Source: Paenibacillus polymyxa M1
GTDB taxonomy: Bacteria; Bacillota; Bacilli; Paenibacillales; Paenibacillaceae
Assembly: GCF_000237325.1 (NCBI RefSeq)
Contig: NC_017542.1
Coordinates: forward strand, 1,867,501 to 1,931,500
Direction: 5' to 3'
DNA: 64,000 bases
Below, piece by piece: positions 17,857 through 27,117 of this stretch (positions are counted from its first letter, which is position 1; each line of letters starts with the position of its first letter). The position numbers were made by a program, and so were the translations under genes. A model generated the notes under the pieces. The model was not told where the DNA came from and made no database searches. It was given only the letters and a program-made list of their open reading frames with translations.

Positions 17857-18531
17857 TTACAACTTGACTAGCTTTTTGCGATGGATATAAATTGTCTTAA
17901 AACCGGTTTTAATGGCCTTTTCTTTGACAAGCTCCTGTAGAGCGGTTGTTACAGCTTCACGGGTGGCCCCAACCAAATTCGCTATTTCCTGGTGAGAAAG
18001 CGGAAAATCAATTTTATAATACTCATCATGACTTTGAAGGGCAAATTGATCACATAATTTTAAAAGAACATACATAATTTTATCTTGTAAATTCCCCAAA
18101 GCCAGATGCTGGGCTAAACTGCTCATTCCTGAGATCCGGTCACTTAGTACCTGAATCATGTTCATCATAAACCGGGGATGCTGGATTAAAAAATGTTCAA
18201 ATCGGTCTGTGTCCATCAAGCAGATATCGCATTCTTCTATCGTTTCTATGTACATGTCCCGTGTCCCCAGCGAAATCATGTCCATTTCACCGAATACATT
18301 TCCCTCACTGAGAATATCCAAAGTGAACTGCTTCCCATCGGCATTCAGCTTGTAGAGACGTACCTTTCCCCTTTTCACAAAATAAAGCCCCTTGGAGAAG
18401 GTATCCGGGGTTTGAATAAATGTGTTTTTTTGTATAGTCGTAATAGAGGTCATTTGATCCATTTCAATCAAATCTTCTCGTGAGAGACTATGTAGCAAAT
18501 TGAATTGGGATAAGTATTGAATGCTATTCAT
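17857..18531 (-). CDS. Crp/Fnr family transcriptional regulator
   Basis: 224 residues from the ATG at 18531, preceded by AAAGGAGAACAT; an upstream in-frame start at 18552 is less likely. The N-terminal cyclic-nucleotide-binding-like beta roll (residues ~15-130, with GNVFGEMDMISLG) is followed by a dimerisation helix and a winged HTH (LSHQEIANLVGATREAVTTAL). It lacks the N- and C-terminal Cys set of Fnr, so oxygen sensing through an Fe-S cluster is unlikely. The ligand is unknown. Confidence 0.88.
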   Translation of the reverse strand: MNSIQYLSQFNLLHSLSREDLIEMDQMTSITTIQKNTFIQTPDTFSKGLYFVKRGKVRLYKLNADGKQFTLDILSEGNVFGEMDMISLGTRDMYIETIEECDICLMDTDRFEHFLIQHPRFMMNMIQVLSDRISGMSSLAQHLALGNLQDKIMYVLLKLCDQFALQSHDEYYKIDFPLSHQEIANLVGATREAVTTALQELVKEKAIKTGFKTIYIHRKKLVKL

Positions 18532-18736
18532 ATGTTCTCCTTTTCGTTGCATCGAGTATACAGAATCATAATACTATACAATTATAGCTTCTCTAAGGTA
18601 CTTTCACCTATACTACTCACTTGTTTGCATTAAAAGTGAGCGAATAAACTGGGAAGTCAGGCGGATTTATGTAAAGGGGAGATTGGTATAAAATAGATTT
18701 ACATGATAATAGATACATAAAGAGTGAGGGTATATA

Positions 18737-19819
18737 ATGATCCAATTAAAAGATATTGGCAAATTTGACGTTCTTCCCGAAATCGCAATGCATATTGTAG
18801 AAGGCAATATATCGGCATTACGCCAAGCGCTGACCGAAGGCTGGGATATAGAACAAGAAATTAAACTCAGCAAACATACGACGTTAAGTCCATTAGACCT
18901 TGCGCTTATTTCTCAGCGAATGGACGTGTTAAAGCTGTTGGTGGAGCAGGGAGTTCAACTCAATGCAAAAGATCGCCCTGCATTTTTAACAGCTGTTCGC
19001 TACTGCTCAGAAGAGATTGTCCGCTATGTGGTGGCCCATGGTGCCAAGCTGGACGGAAAAAATCAAGTCAAATCTGGTGCCTATGAGCAAGCCTATTATG
19101 GCAATAAAAAGAATATCCCGCTGATTCACGAACTTGGCCTCGATATAAAGCAGCATGGGGGAGCAACGCTGCGCAACGCAGTTAGTAACCATGACCTGAA
19201 CACTGTAGCACTACTGTTGGAGCATGGTGCAGATATTAATTACAATGCCTCTGATATGGTGTATCCCTATAAAGCGACTCCTTTAACTGTAGCAGCACGA
19301 AATAATGATTTTGCGATGGTTAAGTACCTAGTAGAGCATGGGGCTGACGTGACACTGGCAGAAAAAGGTGGAGATCGGGCATATACGATTGCTGTTAGCA
19401 ATAAGAACGTGGAAATGGCCGAATATCTAAAGTCTGTGGAACCGCCAGCGTTTCATAATCTGGAGAATAAACAACATGCTTTAAAAAGCTACAAGCTTCC
19501 GAAGGATCTTACAGCCTTTCTAATGGGAGACCAGCGCCGTGTAGACCTGCCAGAAAATGATTTAGGTATCCAATTTGTTGAGTTTTTCTCTTTCATAGAT
19601 ACGGTTGAAATGAAAGTAGGTCGGCAAAAGCTGTTGCGTTTGTCTCTAGAAGTAGATAACTATTCGGATATCCTTTTGGTGTGGAATCCCAAGCACAAGT
19701 GTCTGGGCTATTACGATGAAGAACATCAGGAATATGCGGATGTATGCAGCTTTGCTGAGTTTCTTGCGCAGCCGGGAGATTACCTGGAGAAGATGATTGA
19801 GGGTGAATATTTATCATAA
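18737..19819 (+). CDS. Ankyrin-repeat protein with C-terminal SMI1/KNR4-like (SUKH) domain
   Basis: 360 residues. Residues ~15-230 hold ankyrin repeats (for example DLNTVALLLEHGADINYNA and NNDFAMVKYLVEHGADVTL). From ~245 the chain changes to a segment reading LPENDLGIQFVEFFSFIDT, then LLVWNPKHKCLGYYDEEH and ending DYLEKMIEGEYLS. This has the strand pattern and the late position of the LVWN block seen in SMI1/KNR4 proteins. Both modules occur among immunity proteins of polymorphic toxins. No toxin gene is adjacent. A terminator follows directly. Confidence 0.72.
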   Translation: MIQLKDIGKFDVLPEIAMHIVEGNISALRQALTEGWDIEQEIKLSKHTTLSPLDLALISQRMDVLKLLVEQGVQLNAKDRPAFLTAVRYCSEEIVRYVVAHGAKLDGKNQVKSGAYEQAYYGNKKNIPLIHELGLDIKQHGGATLRNAVSNHDLNTVALLLEHGADINYNASDMVYPYKATPLTVAARNNDFAMVKYLVEHGADVTLAEKGGDRAYTIAVSNKNVEMAEYLKSVEPPAFHNLENKQHALKSYKLPKDLTAFLMGDQRRVDLPENDLGIQFVEFFSFIDTVEMKVGRQKLLRLSLEVDNYSDILLVWNPKHKCLGYYDEEHQEYADVCSFAEFLAQPGDYLEKMIEGEYLS

Positions 19820-19825
19820 CAAGGT

Positions 19826-19866
19826 GAGCCATGAATGCGGTATGCACGCAGTCATGGCTCTTGTTA
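19826..19866 (+). terminator. Terminator after ankyrin gene
   Basis: GAGCCATGA and TCATGGCTC form a perfect 9-bp stem followed by TTGTTATT. Confidence 0.75.
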
Positions 19867-19906
19867 TTAAAAGAAGGTGCAAGTGTACACAGGTATCCTA
19901 TGCTTA

Positions 19907-20794
19907 TCAAGAATGATTGCGAATAAGCTGGATGAAATTCTGGGTAGCCGCTGATAGTGGCTCATTTTTGCGAGTACAAATAGCGATTGAATTGAGAAGC
20001 TGGACACCCTCCACATATACCCGACATAGCTCACCGCGTTCTACATATTCACGCACGACTAGTGAGGACACAAAGTTTGCACCATAACCGGCAATCACTG
20101 CGGTAATCGCCTCATGCAGCCCTGTGAAGTTAAGTGTGACTTTGGGAGCAGGGGCATTGTAGGTTCGACATAAGGAAAACAATCTCTCTCGTGTCGAGCT
20201 TCCCTTCTCACGCATAACAAAGGGCTCCTGCATCATTTCCAATAATGAAACCTGCTGATTCGCATACCGATGATCCGGCGCTACTACAAACCATAGCTCA
20301 TCACGAAACAATTCTTCGGTCTGAATCGTATCGGAGTACTGCTCAGGCAGTCCTCCATAGATCGCCAAATCTACTTCGATATTCAATAGATGCTGCAAGG
20401 CATCATTGGAGTTCGTGGTATGAATCGTCATTTCAACTTGTTCATATTGCTGTTTGAATTTTGCGATCCAGGCCGGAATGAGGAAATGAGCCGGTAAATA
20501 AGTAGCAGCCAGCCGAATATGACCATGGGCTCCGTCACGATAATCCTGTGAAAATTGTTCGATTTGCTGTTCGACAGCAAAAAGCCGTTTGGCGAGAACA
20601 GCAAGCTTTTCACCAGCATCGGTTAAGGTAATCCCTCTTCCCATGGGCACGAGCAGTGTGAGGGATATTTCTTTTTCGAATTTTTTAATCTGGGCTGTTA
20701 TCGCAGGTTGGCTAATATTTAATAGTTCAGAGGCACGTGTCACACTCCTTGTAGAGGCGACCACGTGAAATAAGCGTAATGCATGCAGGTTCAA
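19907..20794 (-). CDS. LysR family transcriptional regulator
   Basis: 295 residues. The N-terminal winged HTH (HALRLFHVVASTRSVTRASE, then LLNISQPAITAQIKKFE) is followed by a LysR substrate-binding domain (residues ~90-295). It is divergent from the O-methyltransferase gene with a 126-bp AT-rich intergenic region, the usual arrangement for LysR control of the neighbour. The inducer is unknown. Confidence 0.9.
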   Translation of the reverse strand: MNLHALRLFHVVASTRSVTRASELLNISQPAITAQIKKFEKEISLTLLVPMGRGITLTDAGEKLAVLAKRLFAVEQQIEQFSQDYRDGAHGHIRLAATYLPAHFLIPAWIAKFKQQYEQVEMTIHTTNSNDALQHLLNIEVDLAIYGGLPEQYSDTIQTEELFRDELWFVVAPDHRYANQQVSLLEMMQEPFVMREKGSSTRERLFSLCRTYNAPAPKVTLNFTGLHEAITAVIAGYGANFVSSLVVREYVERGELCRVYVEGVQLLNSIAICTRKNEPLSAATQNFIQLIRNHS

Positions 20795-20920
20795 GACCGG
20801 ACTCCTTTCTGATTAACTCATACATTTAAATTATGAATAGAACAAAAACATATATTATTTTTATAATAGTAATTCATTTACAATCAAATTGTAAGTTAAA
20901 GCCAAAGGAGAGTGGAGCAA

Positions 20921-21592
20921 ATGCATTCAACGAATACGTGGGAACAAGTAGATCAGTATATCTCGGAGCGTCTTATTCCGCATGATGCTGTCTTGGAAAA
21001 GGTATTGGCAACTAACCAACAGGCAGGATTACCTCCGCATGATGTGTCGCCTAATCAGGGAAAGCTATTAAATATCTTAGCTCAAATGCAAGGTGCACGA
21101 CGTGTGTTGGAGATTGGTACCTTGGGAGGCTACAGTACAATCTGGCTGGGTAGGGCGTTGCCGACAGATGGAAAAATAGTTACGCTGGAAGCCCATCCGG
21201 TTCATGCTAAAATCGCTCGGTCGAATATATCGTTGGCTCAGTTGGATGGAATGGTGGAACTTCGAGAGGGAGACGCATTGGAGCAGTTGACACAAATGAA
21301 GGATGAGAGCGTTGCACCTTTTGATCTCATTTTTATTGATGCGGATAAACCCAATAATCCATTATATCTAGAGTGGGCACTTCGTTTTTCACGTTCTGGC
21401 ACCGTTATTATCGGGGACAATGTTGTCCGTGAAGGGGAGATCATTCAAGCTTACAGCACAGACCCTCGTGTGCAGGGCGTAAGAAAGTTTTATGATTTGC
21501 TGGCTGAGGAATCGAGAATTACAGCTACAGCCATTCAGACCGTGGGGAGCAAGGGATATGATGGTTTCGTTATTGGAATCGTTAAGGAGTGA
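20921..21592 (+). CDS. SAM-dependent O-methyltransferase (family 3)
   Basis: 223 residues. ATG 20921 follows AAAGGAG; the in-frame GTG at 20912 is too close to it. SAM-binding motif I is VLEIGTLGGYSTIWLGRAL and the acidic second motif is VTLEAHP. The metal/substrate motif is FDLIFIDADKPNNP and the later motif is GTVIIGDNVVREG, both typical of the catechol-/caffeoyl-CoA-type methyltransferases. It probably methylates a small hydroxylated aromatic. It is divergent from the LysR gene. Confidence 0.9.
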   Translation: MHSTNTWEQVDQYISERLIPHDAVLEKVLATNQQAGLPPHDVSPNQGKLLNILAQMQGARRVLEIGTLGGYSTIWLGRALPTDGKIVTLEAHPVHAKIARSNISLAQLDGMVELREGDALEQLTQMKDESVAPFDLIFIDADKPNNPLYLEWALRFSRSGTVIIGDNVVREGEIIQAYSTDPRVQGVRKFYDLLAEESRITATAIQTVGSKGYDGFVIGIVKE

Positions 21593-21616
21593 GTGTCAGG
21601 GACGTTAAGCGTCCAA

Positions 21617-21660
21617 AGAGCTAAATACTGAGGACGAAGTCCTGGTGATTAGCTCTTTTC
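21617..21660 (+). terminator. Terminator after O-methyltransferase gene
   Basis: AGAGCTAA and TTAGCTCT flank an inner GGAC/GTCC hairpin, with TTTTC after. Confidence 0.65.
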
Positions 21661-21723
21661 TGACTAAATAAGGTTGGGACGAATGGTACGTAGAATGGTA
21701 AAATAGTGCTAATTGAAGTGTCA

Positions 21724-21741
21724 GAACGTTTTTGAACGTTT
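21724..21741 (+). promoter_or_regulatory. Candidate FruR operator (direct repeat)
   Basis: GAACGTTTTTGAACGTTT consists of two GAACGTTT units. DeoR-family regulators such as FruR bind direct repeats. An identical 18-mer in inverted orientation lies inside fruR (22161-22178). Confidence 0.5.
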
Positions 21742-21802
21742 ACTGCTGAATTTCCATGTAAGAAGAATGAATTTACATAAAAGCAGATGAAATTTCTTTA
21801 AA

Positions 21803-21818
21803 ATGTAAACGCAATCAT
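21803..21818 (+). promoter_or_regulatory. cre site (CcpA catabolite-repression element) of fruRKA
   Basis: ATGTAAACGCAATCAT fits every fixed position of the consensus WTGNAANCGNWNNCWW. It lies 130 bp before fruR, which suggests glucose repression of the fructose operon. Confidence 0.7.
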
Positions 21819-21949
21819 GCTGATTAGAGTAGGAATTCACCATTTTGTAAAAAAATGAAGTTGGAATGAATTTTTTTGAATCTTTTTGAAGAAAAATGAT
21901 TGTTTTTTGCTAGGTTTGTGGTACGATAAGAACAGTTGGGGGAATGAAG

Positions 21950-22696
21950 ATGCTGACGGAAGAAAGATACAAGTTAATAATACAGCGCTTACAAGAACGT
22001 GGTGTTGTAAAGTTGCAGGAATTGGCTGATCTCTTGGGAGCTTCTGAGTCAACGATTCGGCGTGATTTGATAGATCTTGAAGGCCGTCAGTTGTTAAAGC
22101 GGATTCATGGAGGGGCAACCTTGCTGAATCAGAAAAGTCAGGAACCCGGCATGGAAGAAAAAACGTTCAAAAACGTTCAACAAAAAAACGCAGTCGCCCG
22201 TATGGCAGCTAAAGAAATTTTGGATGGTGAATGTATCTATCTGGATGCGGGAACAACAACGATGGCGATGATTCCTTACATTGAAGCTAAAGACGTGACG
22301 GTCGTGACAAACGGTCTCTCCCACGTAGAAGCACTGGTAAGCAAACGAATTAGAAGCTATCTACTGGGAGGGATGATGAAAATTCATACCAAAGCCGTAA
22401 TCGGGAGTATTGCCCTACAGAATCTGGACAATTTTCGATTCGACAAGTGCTTTCTGGGAACGAACGGGGTAGATGTGGAGATGGGGTATACGACTCCTGA
22501 TCCTGAAGAGGCGCTGATCAAGCGGCGTGCCCATCAGCTGTCCGGCAAAACATATGTGTTGGCCGATTCCAGCAAAATTGGAGAAGTAACGTTCGCCAAA
22601 CTATTCGATCTCAAGGAAGCTATCCTTATTACTGAGTCGGTGCCAGAACGTTCACGCCGATCCATAGCTCAGAAAACTAAGATAATCGAGGGATAA
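21950..22696 (+). CDS. fruR: DeoR/GlpR family repressor of the fructose operon
   Basis: 248 residues from ATG 21950, 6 nt after GGGGGA; the ATG at 21944 abuts the Shine-Dalgarno. The N-terminal HTH (VVKLQELADLLGASESTIRRDL, split here as VVKLQELADLLG and ASESTIRRDLIDLE) is followed by the DeoR sensor domain with YLDAGTTTMAM and VVTNGLSH. It binds a sugar phosphate, expected to be fructose 1-phosphate. It is the first gene of fruR-fruK-fruA, with 2 bp to fruK, so the operon is likely self-repressed. Confidence 0.9.
   Translation: MLTEERYKLIIQRLQERGVVKLQELADLLGASESTIRRDLIDLEGRQLLKRIHGGATLLNQKSQEPGMEEKTFKNVQQKNAVARMAAKEILDGECIYLDAGTTTMAMIPYIEAKDVTVVTNGLSHVEALVSKRIRSYLLGGMMKIHTKAVIGSIALQNLDNFRFDKCFLGTNGVDVEMGYTTPDPEEALIKRRAHQLSGKTYVLADSSKIGEVTFAKLFDLKEAILITESVPERSRRSIAQKTKIIEG
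22161..22178 (-). promoter_or_regulatory. Second copy of the candidate FruR operator, inside fruR
   Basis: AAACGTTCAAAAACGTTC is the exact reverse complement of the 18-mer at 21724-21741, 437 bp away and inside the fruR coding sequence. Confidence 0.45.
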
Positions 22697-22698
22697 CA

Positions 22699-23610
22699 AT
22701 GATATATACAGTAACACTGAACCCTTCCATTGATTATATCGTGGAAGTTGACGATTTGAAGCTCGGTGATTTGAACCGAATGAAACGTGATCTAAAACTG
22801 CCAGGAGGCAAGGGAATTAACGTATCACGTATATTGAACCAACTGGGAGCAGACAGCACGGCGATTGGTTTTCTCGGAGGTTTCACAGGCAGGTTTATCG
22901 ACGATACATTGCGGGAAGAATCCATTAAAACTGATTTTGTAATGATCGAAGATGATACACGGATCAATATTAAGCTCAAGCATGGTGATGAAACAGAAAT
23001 TAACGGTCTGGGACCTGCGATTCGTGAGCAAGAGGCCGATGCATTGGTACAAAAGCTGGCGGGTCTCCAGAAAAATGACATTGTCGTCTTGTCGGGAAGT
23101 ATCCCGCCATCTCTTGGAGGAGACTTCTATGAGCGATTGATTCGCGTGTGTCAGGACACCGGGGCTGAATTCGTCATCGACACCACAGGTGAGGCGCTGA
23201 TGAAGGCTTTGGTTCATAAACCGCTGCTCATTAAGCCCAATCATCATGAGCTGGCTGAGTTGTTCGGCGTAACTATTCATTCAGAGGAGGAGATTGTCAC
23301 TTACGGCCGTAAACTGCTGGAGGCAGGTGCAAAAAATGTACTCATTTCCATGGCAGGAGAAGGGGCTTTGTTCATTACGGCAGATGAAGTGTATCACGCA
23401 AATGTACCAGCAGGAACGGTGAAAAATTCTGTAGGCGCAGGTGATTCTATGATTGCTGGATTCGTGGGTACGCTGGCTCTTCAAGGCGATCCGATCGAAG
23501 CCTTCCGTGCAGGAGTGGCATCCGGAAGCGCAACTGCGTTCTCCGATGATCTGGCTACAAGAGAGAAAATTGAACAATTACGGCCGCAAGTCACGATTTC
23601 AAAACGGTAA
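22699..23610 (+). CDS. fruK: 1-phosphofructokinase
   Basis: 303 residues, PfkB family. It phosphorylates fructose 1-phosphate, delivered by FruA, to fructose 1,6-bisphosphate. It begins MIYTVTLNPSIDYIVEV and has the PfkB sugar-binding GGKGINVSR near residue 35. The ATP-site signature is VGAGDSMIAGFVG near residue 245, with the catalytic Asp. It starts 2 bp after the fruR stop. Confidence 0.95.
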   Translation: MIYTVTLNPSIDYIVEVDDLKLGDLNRMKRDLKLPGGKGINVSRILNQLGADSTAIGFLGGFTGRFIDDTLREESIKTDFVMIEDDTRINIKLKHGDETEINGLGPAIREQEADALVQKLAGLQKNDIVVLSGSIPPSLGGDFYERLIRVCQDTGAEFVIDTTGEALMKALVHKPLLIKPNHHELAELFGVTIHSEEEIVTYGRKLLEAGAKNVLISMAGEGALFITADEVYHANVPAGTVKNSVGAGDSMIAGFVGTLALQGDPIEAFRAGVASGSATAFSDDLATREKIEQLRPQVTISKR

Positions 23611-23677
23611 TCCGGCTGCATCATGAGCTTATTATGCGTGTGTCTACACGCTGATCGAACTTAGGAGAGTGTGAACA

Positions 23678-25606
23678 ATGAGAATAACAGACCTGATGAT
23701 TAAAGAAACGATGATCATGGACCTGCAGGCGACGACAAAGGACGGGGCGATTGAGGAACTCATCGCCAGTCTCGAAGCAAGTGGACGTATTAATGACCGT
23801 GCCTTGTTTAAAGAAATGATTTACAAACGCGAAGCCGAATCCAGCACTGGAATCGGTGGCGGTATTGCGATGCCGCATGCCAAGACCAAAGCTGTGAATG
23901 AAGCGACCGTTGTTTTTGCCAAAAGCAGTAAAGGCGTAGAATTCGAATCGCTGGACGGTGAGCCAGCGAAGGTATTCTTTATGATTGCAGCTCCGGAGGG
24001 AGCAGCAAATACACATCTTCGCACATTGGCTGCCCTCTCTCGGCTGCTCATTGATACTGATTTCATCGACAAGCTGATGAATACACAAACACCGGATGAA
24101 GTAACAGAGTTGTTTGATACCAAGCAGGCGGAAGAAGAAGCTGCCAAAAAAGCAAAAGAGGCCAAGAAAGAGGCAGCCAAAGCACAGCAAACACCGGAGG
24201 TAATCGTTGGCAACCCGGATTCTGACGAGTTTGTCGTTGCGGTGACCGCTTGTCCTACAGGCATTGCGCACACGTTTATGGCTGAAGACGCTCTCATTAA
24301 GAAAGCGAAAGAGATGGGTGTCAATATCCGGGTAGAAACGAACGGCTCGGAAGGCGCACAAAACGTACTGACAGCGGATGAAATTCGTCGTGCTAAAGGT
24401 GTCATTGTTGCGGCTGACAAGAAGGTCGAAATGGCCAGATTTGACGGTAAGCCTGTATTGCAAAGACCGGTAAGTGACGGTATCCGTAAATCCGAAGAAT
24501 TGATTCGCAAAGCGCTAAACGGCGATGCGCCAATTTACCGTAGTGAAGGTAAAGGCAGCGCTGAAGAGTCAAAAGCCGAGAAGACCAGCGTGGGCAGTAA
24601 AATTTACAAGGATTTAATGAACGGTATTTCTCATATGTTACCATTCGTTGTCGGCGGGGGGATCTTGTTAGCGATTTCCTTCTTGATTGAACAAGTGGCC
24701 GGAGAAGATAATGTACTTTTCCAACTGCTGCAAACGATTGGCGGGGGAACAGGTGCGTTCCACTTCCTGATTCCGATACTGGCCGGATTTATCGCAATGA
24801 GCATTGGAGACCGCCCGGCACTGATGCCAGGTATGGTCGGTGGTCTGATGGCTGTAAACTCCAATGCAGGGTTCCTTGGCGGTCTGGCAGCTGGTTTCAT
24901 GGCCGGTTATGTAGTTATCTTCCTGCGTAAAGCTTTGGCAGGTCTGCCGAAAGCTCTGGATGGTTTAAAACCAATCTTGTTATACCCTGTATTTGGACTC
25001 CTAATTTCAGGCGCGATTATGTTCTACCTGTTCGATCCGATTTTCGGTGGTATTAATACGTGGCTTGTCAATGTTCTGAACAATTTGGGAACAGGTAATG
25101 CGGTTATTTTGGGTCTGATTCTGGGCGGAATGATGTCGATCGACATGGGTGGACCTTTCAACAAAGCAGCTTACGCATTTTCGATCGGTGTCTTTACTTC
25201 CAGCGGTAACACAAACGGGGCTATGATGGCAGCTGTTATGGCAGGCGGTATGGTACCTCCACTGGCGATTGCACTAGCTTCGACGTTCTTCAAAAATAAG
25301 TTTACCGAGCAAGAGCGCAAATCTGGCTTGACGAACTATGTACTTGGATTGTCCTTCATTACGGAAGGAGCCATTCCATTCGCAGCTGCTGATCCTCTGC
25401 GTGTCCTGACCTCTTGTATTGTAGGTTCAGCGATTGCTGGTGGTCTGACGCAATTCTGGCAAATCAATCTTCCAGCTCCACATGGCGGGATTTTTGTAGC
25501 AGCTCTTGCCAACCATGCTTTGCTGTTCTTGCTTGCAGTGGCGATTGGCTCCGTGATTTCCGCGCTCATTCTGGGACTGTGGAAAAAAACAGTTGAAACG
25601 AAATAA
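23678..25606 (+). CDS. fruA: Fructose-specific PTS enzyme IIABC
   Basis: 642 residues. The IIA domain (1-145) has the phospho-His in GGIAMPHAKT. A charged, Ala/Lys-rich linker (~150-175) leads to the IIB domain (~183-285) with the phospho-Cys in VTACPTGIAHTFM. The IIC membrane domain (~310-640) has about nine transmembrane segments and GGPFNKAAYAF. It imports fructose as fructose 1-phosphate. It is the last gene of the fru operon, 67 bp after fruK, and ends near the strong terminator at 25667-25711. Confidence 0.95.
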   Translation: MRITDLMIKETMIMDLQATTKDGAIEELIASLEASGRINDRALFKEMIYKREAESSTGIGGGIAMPHAKTKAVNEATVVFAKSSKGVEFESLDGEPAKVFFMIAAPEGAANTHLRTLAALSRLLIDTDFIDKLMNTQTPDEVTELFDTKQAEEEAAKKAKEAKKEAAKAQQTPEVIVGNPDSDEFVVAVTACPTGIAHTFMAEDALIKKAKEMGVNIRVETNGSEGAQNVLTADEIRRAKGVIVAADKKVEMARFDGKPVLQRPVSDGIRKSEELIRKALNGDAPIYRSEGKGSAEESKAEKTSVGSKIYKDLMNGISHMLPFVVGGGILLAISFLIEQVAGEDNVLFQLLQTIGGGTGAFHFLIPILAGFIAMSIGDRPALMPGMVGGLMAVNSNAGFLGGLAAGFMAGYVVIFLRKALAGLPKALDGLKPILLYPVFGLLISGAIMFYLFDPIFGGINTWLVNVLNNLGTGNAVILGLILGGMMSIDMGGPFNKAAYAFSIGVFTSSGNTNGAMMAAVMAGGMVPPLAIALASTFFKNKFTEQERKSGLTNYVLGLSFITEGAIPFAAADPLRVLTSCIVGSAIAGGLTQFWQINLPAPHGGIFVAALANHALLFLLAVAIGSVISALILGLWKKTVETK

Positions 25607-25666
25607 CGAGTATCATAAGAGTATAAAATAAAAGAGGAACCGAACTCCTCTTGGCCTTATCATAGC

Positions 25667-25711
25667 AAAACCGCTAAACACTCGTATAACGATGTGTTTA
25701 GCGGTTTTTTT
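25667..25711. terminator. Bidirectional terminator between fruA and LysR gene
   Basis: AAAACCGCTAAACAC and GTGTTTAGCGGTTTT form a perfect 15-bp stem with a 12-nt loop and a T-run. A smaller AAGAGGA/TCCTCTT hairpin without a T-run precedes it at 25632-25652. Confidence 0.92.
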
Positions 25712-26618
25712 ATAGGATTTCAATATTTTCAGTTTCAATGGGAGTCATTTCCCACTGCTCTTTAACCAGCTGCATAAACAACCTTCGGGCCGAAGTCAGG
25801 TATTGGGGTTGCTGATTGTTTTGTAATAGTCCGATGGGAATATTCGGGTCTGTTAACTGGAGAGGGATGGTGACTAGGTCCTTCTGCAAAGGCATTGACG
25901 ACAGAACCACTCCAACCGATGGAATCGTATTTACAAATGAGGGTATAGAGGAAATTTGACTGACGGAATAAAAAAACGGCATCGACGGGAAGCCGGAAAG
26001 CTCTTTCTCCAGTCGTAAATGGTACAAGCAGTTCTTCCCTCCGACGATAAGCGGGTACTCATACAGATCTTCGAGCTGAAGCCCATTTTTTGCCGCGAAG
26101 GGATGACTGCGGGACACGATAAAAGCAATTTGTTCGTGATATAAAGGTTCAAAATGTAAGGATGGTACCGAGTGAGGTTCCCCGGAAATTGCAAAATCCA
26201 GTGTGCCGTCCACCAAAGCTTTTGAGAGCGTATCCGTGTTTCCCACTGTAAAATGGCACGTAATATTCGGTTTATGCTTCCGAAATTGTCGTAGAATCAA
26301 AGGCAGTACGGTAGTAGCCACAGTTTCAATTACACCGATATGGAGCGTGCCAATCTCTTCTTTTTTCAGCGACCTCGCCTGATCCATTACAAAATTCCAA
26401 TGCTGAATAAGTTCGTCAACCTCTTCGGCATATATTTTTCCTGAGGCGGTTAATTCTGCATCCCAGCCTCTTTTAAAAAGCTGAAATCCCAGCTCTTTCT
26501 CTAGCCTCTGAATTTGGTTCGTGACTGTAGACTGCGCGTAGTTTAATTTGGCGGCAGCCTTGGAGAAGGTTCCTTCTTCAATAATAGTACGAAACGTAGT
26601 TAACTCTTTCAGATCCAT
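25710..26618 (-). CDS. LysR family transcriptional regulator
   Basis: 302 residues. The N-terminal HTH is TFSKAAAKLNYAQSTVTNQI, followed by the substrate-binding domain (TLHIGVIETVATTVLPL onward). It is divergent from the tautomerase-CMD gene pair over a 112-bp AT-rich region and therefore is their likely regulator. The inducer is unknown. Confidence 0.9.
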   Translation of the reverse strand: MDLKELTTFRTIIEEGTFSKAAAKLNYAQSTVTNQIQRLEKELGFQLFKRGWDAELTASGKIYAEEVDELIQHWNFVMDQARSLKKEEIGTLHIGVIETVATTVLPLILRQFRKHKPNITCHFTVGNTDTLSKALVDGTLDFAISGEPHSVPSLHFEPLYHEQIAFIVSRSHPFAAKNGLQLEDLYEYPLIVGGKNCLYHLRLEKELSGFPSMPFFYSVSQISSIPSFVNTIPSVGVVLSSMPLQKDLVTIPLQLTDPNIPIGLLQNNQQPQYLTSARRLFMQLVKEQWEMTPIETENIEIL

Positions 26619-26730
26619 ACAAACTCATCTCCATCGATAAAGTTGAATATATTTATGATTATTTTCAATTATACAGATGAATATAAGGAGAGTACAATCA
26701 TCTTATCCCAACGGATAGGAGAGAATGAAT

Positions 26731-27117
26731 ATGCCCTTTGTACGAGTAGGCTATACGGAGCAACAATACACAGAGCAGGAGCTGCCTGGCATTAGCCGCT
26801 GTATTATGACTGCTTTGATCGAACATTTTCAGGTCCCGCCCAACGATTACTTTCAGGTTTTTCATGCCCATAAGCAGAGCGAGTTTTATTATAGTCCCGA
26901 TTATTTGAATGTACCCAGAACAGACAAGCTGCTGTACATCCAAATTACAATGGGATCGGGTAGAACTACGGAACAAAAAAAGAGTTTTTACCAAACGTTA
27001 GCCGAACTCCTATCTATTGAATGCAAGATAAGATCAGAGGATGTATTTGTGACGCTGGTAGAGACTGAATTAGAGGATTGGTCCTTTGGCAACGGACTTG
27101 CTCAAATGATCTTATGA
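26731..27117 (+). CDS. Tautomerase family protein (4-oxalocrotonate tautomerase-like)
   Basis: 128 residues starting MPFVRVGY. The catalytic residue of the superfamily is Pro1 after Met removal, so the start is ATG 26731 (8 nt after AGGAGA), not ATG 26725. The length fits the fused, two-unit tautomerases rather than the 62-residue 4-OT. It is coupled to the next gene by an ATGA overlap. It probably handles a keto-enol substrate in aromatic or related catabolism, but the substrate is unknown. Confidence 0.8.
   Translation: MPFVRVGYTEQQYTEQELPGISRCIMTALIEHFQVPPNDYFQVFHAHKQSEFYYSPDYLNVPRTDKLLYIQITMGSGRTTEQKKSFYQTLAELLSIECKIRSEDVFVTLVETELEDWSFGNGLAQMIL

Noticed and set aside
23621..24510. Long minus-strand frames (229 and 280 codons) opposite fruA
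   Set aside because: Shadow frames of the PTS gene; no family resemblance and no start signals.
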